From the NCBI RefSeq assembly GCF_030269605.1, contig NZ_BSTQ01000012.1, positions 186,001 through 250,000 on the forward strand: a stretch of DNA of 64,000 nucleotides, written 5' to 3'. The position numbers and the translations under genes were made by a program. The notes beneath the pieces are model-generated. The model worked only from the letters and a program-made list of their open reading frames with translations, had not been told where the DNA came from and made no database searches. The stretch comes from Lentzea sp. NBRC 105346. GTDB taxonomy: Bacteria; Actinomycetota; Actinomycetes; Mycobacteriales; Pseudonocardiaceae. Below, in pieces: positions 58,529-64,000 of this stretch. Every line of letters starts with the position of its first letter. The first letter of the stretch is position 1.

Positions 58529-60127
58529 ATGAAGATCCCCGCCATCGCCGTACTGTCCGTCCTTCTCATGGCCTCACCCGCGCACGCCGATGCGAACAGC
58601 GGCCGCTACGACCGGCCGCAGCAGGGGTTCGCGCCGCCGACGACCGTGCTCCACAACGCCGCGCCGGAGAGCGTGGGCCTCGACCCGGCCCCGATCAACG
58701 CGGCACTGCACCAGGTCGACGAGTACACAAAGGGTCAACCACACCCGTTGTTCTCCGGCGCCGTCACGTTGTACGCCCACGATGGCGCGGTCGTCACGCA
58801 TCACCCCACCGCCTGGGCGGTGCGCTACTCCGATGCCACGACCGAGCTGCCGGTCGAGGACCGCGTCCCGATGGCCACGGACACGATCTTCGACATGGCG
58901 TCGATCTCGAAGCTGTTCACGTCGGTCGTCGTGATGCGGCAGGTCGACGCCGGCCGGGTCGACATCGACCAGCCGGTGTCGCGGTACCTGCCGGAGTTCG
59001 GGGTCAACGGCAAGGAGCACATCACCGTCAAGCAGCTGCTGACGCACACCTCCGGGCTGGAGCCGTTCATCGCGCTGTGGAGGCTCTACCCGGATGTCCC
59101 GTCGCGCATCAAAGCGGTCATGGACATCAAGCCGAAGTACACCCCCGGCACCACCTACGTGTACTCGGACCTGAACCTGATCACGTTGGGGAAGCTGGTC
59201 GAACGGGTCACCGGCAAGCCGCTGGACGTGCTCGTCGCGGAGGGCATCACCGGCCCGCTCGGCATGCGCGACACCGGCTACAACCCGCCGAAGAGCAAGC
59301 TGGACCGCATCGCCGCGACCGAGTACCAGACGACACCGCCGCGCGGCATCGTGCGCGGTGAGGTGCACGACGAGAACGCCTGGTCGCTCGGCGGCGTCGC
59401 CGGGCACGCCGGGATCTTCTCCACCGCGTGGGACCTCGCCACGCTCGGCCAGACCATCCTCAACGGCGGAACCTATGCGGGACAACGGGTTCTGTCGCGG
59501 CAGTCGGTCGAGCTGATGCTGACGAACTTCAACCAGCGGTTCCCGGAGAACTCACACGGGCTCGGCTTCGAGCTCGACCAGCGCTGGTACATGGGCGCCC
59601 TCGCGAGCCCCGGCACCGCCGGGCACACCGGGTTCACCGGCACGTCGCTGGTGATCGACCGGGCGTCGCGCTCGATCGCGATCCTGCTGACCAACCGGGT
59701 CCACCCGAGCCGCGACTGGGGCAACATCAAGTACGCCCGCGCGGCCGTGGCATCCGGTCTGGCCAAGGCGCTGGCCGTGAAACCGGCGAACGGCAACTAC
59801 TCGTGGACGCCGATGCGGTCCGGGGCGACGCTCAGCACCCCCGACCTGCCGGCGGACAAGAAGCGCGTGGAGTTCGACGTGTTCGTCGACCTCGAACCCG
59901 GTGACAAGGTCGTCGTCGACGGCAGAACCCTGCAGGGGTACGGGAAACGCCGCTGGGAGCGCCTCTCGTTCGACACGACGGCCACGAAGCTGACCTTCAC
60001 CTACACGAGGGCGGGGCAGTACGGCGGCCGTGGCGTCTACGTCTCCAACCTGCGGATCACCGGCCGCAACGGCCTGCTGTTCGACGGTGACCCGATCGCG
60101 GACGGCTGGTCACCCGTGCTCCGCTAG
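58529..60127 (+). CDS. secreted serine hydrolase, class C beta-lactamase fold
   Basis: 532 aa from ATG 58529. Signal peptide IPAIAVLSVLLMASPAHA. Active-site SISK (FDMASISKLFTSV), YSD at the Tyr motif (TTYVYSDLN) and HTGFTG at the third motif. An extra C-terminal beta domain (about 400-532) follows. In Bacillus the corresponding cluster has a beta-lactamase-like hydrolase between murP and nagZ; here it probably acts on muropeptide stems or D-amino-acid esters. Exact activity unknown. Overlaps the convergent MocR gene by 18 bp. Confidence 0.85.
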   Translation: MKIPAIAVLSVLLMASPAHADANSGRYDRPQQGFAPPTTVLHNAAPESVGLDPAPINAALHQVDEYTKGQPHPLFSGAVTLYAHDGAVVTHHPTAWAVRYSDATTELPVEDRVPMATDTIFDMASISKLFTSVVVMRQVDAGRVDIDQPVSRYLPEFGVNGKEHITVKQLLTHTSGLEPFIALWRLYPDVPSRIKAVMDIKPKYTPGTTYVYSDLNLITLGKLVERVTGKPLDVLVAEGITGPLGMRDTGYNPPKSKLDRIAATEYQTTPPRGIVRGEVHDENAWSLGGVAGHAGIFSTAWDLATLGQTILNGGTYAGQRVLSRQSVELMLTNFNQRFPENSHGLGFELDQRWYMGALASPGTAGHTGFTGTSLVIDRASRSIAILLTNRVHPSRDWGNIKYARAAVASGLAKALAVKPANGNYSWTPMRSGATLSTPDLPADKKRVEFDVFVDLEPGDKVVVDGRTLQGYGKRRWERLSFDTTATKLTFTYTRAGQYGGRGVYVSNLRITGRNGLLFDGDPIADGWSPVLR

Positions 60128-61450
60128 CACCCGGCACAACGGCGCGAGCGCCCGTGGGAAGGCGGGCGCGCCGAAGCTGACGACGAGGCCGTGGCGCTCG
60201 GGTGCCGCATCGGGATGGCGGTAGTGGTCGAGCCCGCTCACCCCGAGCCCGGCGGCCCGAGCGGCCCGCACGACGGCCGGCTCACGACCGGCCGGGAGCT
60301 CCAGCACCGCGTGCAGCCCGGCCGCGAGGCCCGACACCGGCACGGGCGACGCCGCGACGAGCTGGTCGCGGCGTTGCCGGTACCGCGACCGCATGCGGCG
60401 GACGTGGCTGTCGTACTCGCCCGAAGAAATGAAGTCCGCGAGCGTCAGCTGGTCGAGCGCGCTGGAGTACTGCTCGCTCTCCCCCTTCAACGCCACAACG
60501 GGGTCCACCAACCGGTCCGGCACCACCATCCACCCGAGCCGCAGCGCGGGCGACAGCGACTTTGAGGCCGTGCCCAGGTAGACGACCCGCTCGGGGTCGA
60601 GCCCCTGCAGGGCGCCGACCGGGTCGCGGTCGTAGCGGAACTCGCCGTCGTAGTCGTCCTCGAGGACCCACGCGTCCGTCGCGCGCGCCCACTCCACGGC
60701 ATCGGCCCGCCGGCGCGGATGCAGCGGCCCGCCGAGGGGGAACTGGTGCGCGGGCGTCAGCAGGGCGGCGGGCACCGCCGGCATGTACTCGACGCGAACG
60801 CCGTGATCGTCGACCGGCACGGGCGTCGTCGCCGACAGCAGGTCGCGGTGGAAGCCCAGCCCGTACGACTCGACCGCGAACGGCCCCGGAACCAGGACGT
60901 TCAACAGCCGCAACGCGTGCGCGGTGCCGGACACGACCACGATCCGGCCTGGATCCGCCCGGACGCCGCGCGCTCGCGCGAGGTACTCCGCCAGTGCGAC
61001 GCGCAGCTCCACGCGGCCCTGTGCGTCGCAGGGCGCGAACGCGTCGTGCGGCGCGACGGTCAACGCACGGCGGGCCGACCGCAGCCACCCGGTGCGCGGG
61101 AAGAGCGTGATGTCGGGCGTCGAGACCGAGAGATCGAGCATGGATTGCGCGACCGTGGCCTGCCGAAGAGCAGGAGCCGGTGGCGTCACTCGTTGGGCCA
61201 CTCGCGTGCCGGACCCGCGGCGCGCGGTCAGCCAGCCCTCGGCGACCAGCTCGTCGTACGCCGCCGCGACCGTGTTGCGGGCGACCCCGAGATCGACCGC
61301 CAACGTCCGCGACGAGGGCAGCCGGGTTCCGGGCGCGAGGCGGGCCGACCGGATCGCGTCCCGCAGCGAGCGCGTCAGCCTCGACCGGAGACCGCCGGTG
61401 CCGGACAGGTCGAGGTAGAAGTCGCTACCAAAAGTGGCCCAAGATTCCAC
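60110..61450 (-). CDS. MocR-type regulator (GntR HTH plus PLP aminotransferase domain)
   Basis: 446 aa from GTG 61450. GntR winged helix LRDAIRSARLAPGTRLPSSRTLAVDLGVARNTVAAAYDELVAEGWL (residues 28-72), then a fold-type-I aminotransferase domain with the PLP lysine in YLGTASKSLSPALRLGWMV. Divergent from the AhpD-like gene 50 bp away, the usual sign of its target. Effector unknown. Confidence 0.93.
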   Translation of the reverse strand: MESWATFGSDFYLDLSGTGGLRSRLTRSLRDAIRSARLAPGTRLPSSRTLAVDLGVARNTVAAAYDELVAEGWLTARRGSGTRVAQRVTPPAPALRQATVAQSMLDLSVSTPDITLFPRTGWLRSARRALTVAPHDAFAPCDAQGRVELRVALAEYLARARGVRADPGRIVVVSGTAHALRLLNVLVPGPFAVESYGLGFHRDLLSATTPVPVDDHGVRVEYMPAVPAALLTPAHQFPLGGPLHPRRRADAVEWARATDAWVLEDDYDGEFRYDRDPVGALQGLDPERVVYLGTASKSLSPALRLGWMVVPDRLVDPVVALKGESEQYSSALDQLTLADFISSGEYDSHVRRMRSRYRQRRDQLVAASPVPVSGLAAGLHAVLELPAGREPAVVRAARAAGLGVSGLDHYRHPDAAPERHGLVVSFGAPAFPRALAPLCRVLAEHG

Positions 61451-61500
61451 ACTTAGAGTCCACCATGAACCGGGCCATTTGAGACCATAACGTCAATGCC

Positions 61501-61941
61501 ATGCCACGCATGGACTTCGCCAAGAACGCGCCCGACGTCTACCGCGCCCTGGTCCTGTTCCACCGCACGGCAAAAGCCGGGGTCGATCAGACGATCGCCG
61601 AGCTGGTCATGATCAGGGCGTCCCAGCTCAACCACTGCGCGTTCTGCATCAACATGCACACCGTCGACGCGCGCAAGGCCGGCGAGACCGAGGCGAGGAT
61701 CTACCTGCTGAACGCGTGGGAGGAGGCGGGTGATCTCTACACCGAGAAGGAGCGGGCCGCACTGGCCCTCACCGAGAAGATCACCCGACTGAGCGACGGG
61801 TTCGTGCCGGACGATGTCTACGAGCTTGCGGCGAAGCACTTCGACGAACCAGAGCTAGCCCAGCTCATCGCACTGATCGTGAGCATCAACTCGCTGAACC
61901 GGATTTCGGTTAGCACCCGGAAACTTCCCGACGTCCGGTGA
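61501..61941 (+). CDS. carboxymuconolactone decarboxylase / AhpD-like protein
   Basis: 146 aa from ATG 61501. The CxxC redox site is in SQLNHCAFCINMHTVDARKAG, the AhpD signature with the Glu/His relay. Likely an alkylhydroperoxidase-type reductase rather than a true decarboxylase. Probably controlled by the divergent MocR regulator. Downstream is the murR promoter. Confidence 0.9.
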   Translation: MPRMDFAKNAPDVYRALVLFHRTAKAGVDQTIAELVMIRASQLNHCAFCINMHTVDARKAGETEARIYLLNAWEEAGDLYTEKERAALALTEKITRLSDGFVPDDVYELAAKHFDEPELAQLIALIVSINSLNRISVSTRKLPDVR

Positions 61942-62023
61942 CCTTCTGTCGACACGCCGTGAGGAAATGTCCCCATCAGGGTGACTTTGGGACACAGTAG
62001 GGGTGAGTTCTGCCCACTGTCCG

Positions 62024-62052
62024 TTGACCCCTGGGAGCACGGTTAGTAAGTT
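62024..62052 (+). promoter_or_regulatory. murR-murQ promoter, leaderless
   Basis: TTGACC (62024-62029), 17-bp spacer, TAAGTT (62047-62052). The predicted start coincides with the GTG at 62059, so the transcript would have no leader. Confidence 0.65.
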
Positions 62053-62058
62053 TCCCAC

Positions 62059-62979
62059 GTGTCCACTGAATCCAGTGCCGAGTCCAGCCCCCTGGTGAAG
62101 ATCCGGTCGCTGCTTCCGGGCCTCGCCCGTGCGGAGCAACGGGTCGCCAAGGTGGTGCTGGAGAACCCGGCCTCTGTCGCGCACCGGAGCATCACCGAGG
62201 TCGCCGAACAGGCGGGCACGAGTGAGACGACGGTGACGCGCTTCTGCAAGGCGATCGGCGTGGGCGGATACCCCGAGCTGCGCATCGCGCTCGCCGCCGA
62301 CACCGCTCGCAGCGCCGCCCGGTCCAACCAGGACATGGGTGGCGACATCGGCCCCGGCGACGACCTGCGCCAGGTGGTCGGCAAGGTGGCGTTCGCCGAC
62401 GCCCGCGCGGTCGAGGAGACCGCCGAGCAACTCGACGTCGAGTCGTTGCAACGGGTCGTGGAGGCCATCGCGGGTGCACGGCGGGTCGACGCCTACGGGT
62501 TCGGCGCGAGCGCGTTCGTCGCGTTCGATCTGCAGCAGAAGCTGCATCGCATCGGCCGGACCTGCTTCGCGTGGAACGACACGCACGTCGCGTTGACGAG
62601 TGCCGCAGTGCTGACCGGCGAGGACGTCGCGGTCGGCATCTCGCACACCGGCTCCACCGCGGAGACGGTCGAGGCGCTGCGCATCGCGAAGGAGCACGGC
62701 GCGACCACCGTGGCGCTGACGAACTTCCCGCGTTCGCCGATCACCGAGGTGGCCGACCACGTGCTCACCACGGCGGCGCGCGAGACGACGTTCCGCTCCG
62801 GCGCGATGGCCAGCCGGATCGCGCAGCTCACGGTGATCGACTGCCTGTTCATCGGCATCGCGCAGCGGCATGTAGACACGGCGAAGACCGCGCTCGAGGC
62901 GACCTACGAAGCGGTGTCGGGCCATCGGCTCGGCGCGCGACCAGACGGGCGCAGGCGGCCGCGGGAGACCGGTAAATGA
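62059..62979 (+). CDS. murR: MurR/RpiR family regulator of MurNAc use
   Basis: 306 aa from GTG 62059. N-terminal HTH_6 (SLLPGLARAEQRVAKVVLENP ... EVAEQAGTSETTVTRFCKAIG, residues 15-75) and SIS domain (VDAYGFGASAFVAFDLQQKL; EDVAVGISHTGSTAETVEAL) that senses sugar phosphates. ATGA overlap with murQ. MurNAc-6-phosphate is the expected effector. Confidence 0.9.
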   Translation: MSTESSAESSPLVKIRSLLPGLARAEQRVAKVVLENPASVAHRSITEVAEQAGTSETTVTRFCKAIGVGGYPELRIALAADTARSAARSNQDMGGDIGPGDDLRQVVGKVAFADARAVEETAEQLDVESLQRVVEAIAGARRVDAYGFGASAFVAFDLQQKLHRIGRTCFAWNDTHVALTSAAVLTGEDVAVGISHTGSTAETVEALRIAKEHGATTVALTNFPRSPITEVADHVLTTAARETTFRSGAMASRIAQLTVIDCLFIGIAQRHVDTAKTALEATYEAVSGHRLGARPDGRRRPRETGK

Positions 62980-63887
62980 TCTCCCCCCGGAACGGTGTGG
63001 CGGTGAACGTGGAATCTCCGACCGAACAACGGAACCCGCGGACCGTCGACATCGACCGGGTCGCCACCCTCGACGTCCTCCGGATGATCAACGACGAGGA
63101 CAGCACGGTCCCCGCCGCGGTGGCGGCCGCGCTCCCCGAGGTGGCCCGCGCGGTCGACCTCGCAGTCGGCGCGCTGCGGTCCGGCGGCCGCGTGCACTAC
63201 GTCGGCGCGGGCACGTCCGGCCGGCTCGCGACGCTGGACGCGGCCGAGCTCGTGCCCACGTTCAACACGCCGCCGGACTGGTTCATCGCGCACCACGCGG
63301 GCGGAACCGAGGCGCTGGTCCGCGCGATGGAGGACGTGGAGGACCACTCCGGCGCCGCGCAGATCCGCCGGGCCGTGAAGTCGTCCGACATCGTTGTCGG
63401 CATCACCGCGTCCGGCCGCACGCCGTTCGTCATCGGCGCGCTGCAGGAGGCGAACGCGATCGGCGCCCACACGGTGTTGATCTCCAACAACGCCCACGTG
63501 CCGATGGAGCCGGACGTCCTGGTCGTGCTGGACACCGGTCCGGAGGCGATCGCCGGGTCGACGCGGATGAAGGCGGGCTCGTCGCAGAAGCTCGTGCTGA
63601 CGGCGTTCTCCACGGCCGTGATGGTCATGCTCGGCCGGACGTACTCGAACCTCATGGTCAGCATGCGCGCGACGAACGCGAAGCTGCGCGGCCGGACCGT
63701 GCGGATCCTCGCCGAGGCGACCGGGCTCGAGGAGCAGGAGTGCGTCGCCGCGCTGGCCGAGGCGAGCGGTGACCTGAAGGTGGCGCTGGTGCACCTGTTG
63801 TCCGGTGTGCCGACCGCGCGGGCGGCCGAGGCGCTGACCTCGGCGAACGGTCACGTCCGCAACGCACTCGGCGCGTTAGCCGGGTAG
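62976..63887 (+). CDS. murQ: N-acetylmuramic acid 6-phosphate etherase
   Basis: 303 aa from ATG 62976, overlapping the murR stop (a GTG at 63006 is an alternative). Splits MurNAc-6-phosphate into GlcNAc-6-phosphate and lactate. SIS domain with VHYVGAGTSGRLATLDAAELVPTF, VVGITASGRTPFVIGAL and GPEAIAGSTRMKAGSSQKLVL, all MurQ-specific. No MurNAc PTS transporter or kinase is visible nearby. Confidence 0.95.
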   Translation: MISPRNGVAVNVESPTEQRNPRTVDIDRVATLDVLRMINDEDSTVPAAVAAALPEVARAVDLAVGALRSGGRVHYVGAGTSGRLATLDAAELVPTFNTPPDWFIAHHAGGTEALVRAMEDVEDHSGAAQIRRAVKSSDIVVGITASGRTPFVIGALQEANAIGAHTVLISNNAHVPMEPDVLVVLDTGPEAIAGSTRMKAGSSQKLVLTAFSTAVMVMLGRTYSNLMVSMRATNAKLRGRTVRILAEATGLEEQECVAALAEASGDLKVALVHLLSGVPTARAAEALTSANGHVRNALGALAG

Positions 63888-64000
63888 TACCGGGCGCCAC
63901 GGGATCGGCGTCGACAGCACCATCGCGCTGGACGTCTCGCCGTGGCTCGCGAGCCGCACGAGCAGGCGTTCGAGCTCAGCGATGGTGCTCGTGGCGACCT
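63876..64000 (-). CDS. Lrp/AsnC family regulator, C-terminal 41 residues (right edge)
   Basis: The partial frame reads VATSTIAELERLLVRLASHG then TSSAMVLSTPIPWRPVLPG and stops at TAA 63876-63878. This resembles the end of the Lrp/AsnC ligand-binding RAM domain. The 3' end overlaps murQ by 12 bp. The DNA-binding part is outside the window, so the call is tentative. Confidence 0.6.
   Translation of the reverse strand, partial: VATSTIAELERLLVRLASHGETSSAMVLSTPIPWRPVLPG

Overview
The window is 64 kb of high-GC, densely packed actinobacterial chromosome. Gene content and order fit a member of the Pseudonocardiaceae (Lentzea/Saccharothrix/Actinosynnema-like); that placement is inference, since no rRNA or other taxonomic marker is present. 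GTG starts are common, 4-bp ATGA/GTGA overlaps are frequent, several promoters look leaderless, and there is a coenzyme-F420-type oxidoreductase. Two blocks keep an order known from Mycobacterium: ftsH-folE-folP-folB-folK, and topA ... helicase ... tad genes-ssd-HAD phosphatase. No prophage, insertion sequence, CRISPR array or secondary-metabolite cluster is visible.

Layout. 0-7 kb: pantothenate synthetase (cut by the left edge), a DUF2520 dehydrogenase, PrsW protease, MidA-like methyltransferase, a DUF1203 gene containing a cluster of 13-bp palindromes, an orphan NuoD-like protein, and DUF6779/DUF3180 membrane proteins. 7-19 kb: a vapBC toxin-antitoxin pair inserted behind the folate operon (folE-folP-folB-folK, all overlapping), then ftsH, a VWA surface protein, hpt, tilS, a DUF2342 metalloprotease and a D-Ala-D-Ala carboxypeptidase. 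19-27 kb: pyrophosphatase, a MarR-controlled DHA2 drug efflux pump, a hotdog protein, a divergent paralogue of ribosomal protein L11, two tandem nuclease-fold/excalibur proteins, an F420-type oxidoreductase, an ArsR-SRPBCC pair and tRNA-Thr(CGT).

27-37 kb: a secreted protein of unknown function, then an unsaturated-uronate catabolic island (GH88 hydrolase and LctP-type permease diverging from kduI-kduD-iclR across a dyad-rich control region), DNA polymerase III delta', and an MFS-thymidylate kinase fusion whose kinase P-loop is eroded. 37-48 kb: topoisomerase I, two related lipoproteins, a K+-insensitive H+-pumping pyrophosphatase, and an MrfA/YprA-type helicase, followed by 0.9 kb of gene-free, hairpin-rich DNA. 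48-55 kb: a stand-alone prim-pol gene with tandem operator-like repeats, and the actinobacterial tad pilus locus. Between ssd and tadA lies a chain of micro-ORFs made by repeated duplication of the gene junction. A HAD phosphatase follows, then an intergenic RNA candidate at the position of the mycobacterial RNA MTS2823/Ms1.

55-64 kb: a muropeptide/MurNAc salvage island (secreted GH3 NagZ, NamZ, a serine hydrolase, then MurR/RpiR and MurQ) split by a MocR regulator and its divergent AhpD-like neighbour. The extracellular enzymes would release GlcNAc and MurNAc, and MurQ would convert MurNAc-6-phosphate to GlcNAc-6-phosphate. No MurP-type PTS transporter is present. The window ends in the 3' part of an Lrp/AsnC regulator.

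Most interesting points: the ssd-tadA micro-ORF chain, the L11 paralogue, the palindrome cluster inside the DUF1203 gene, the Ms1-like RNA candidate, the dTMP kinase domain without its P-loop lysine, and the paired nuclease-fold/excalibur proteins.
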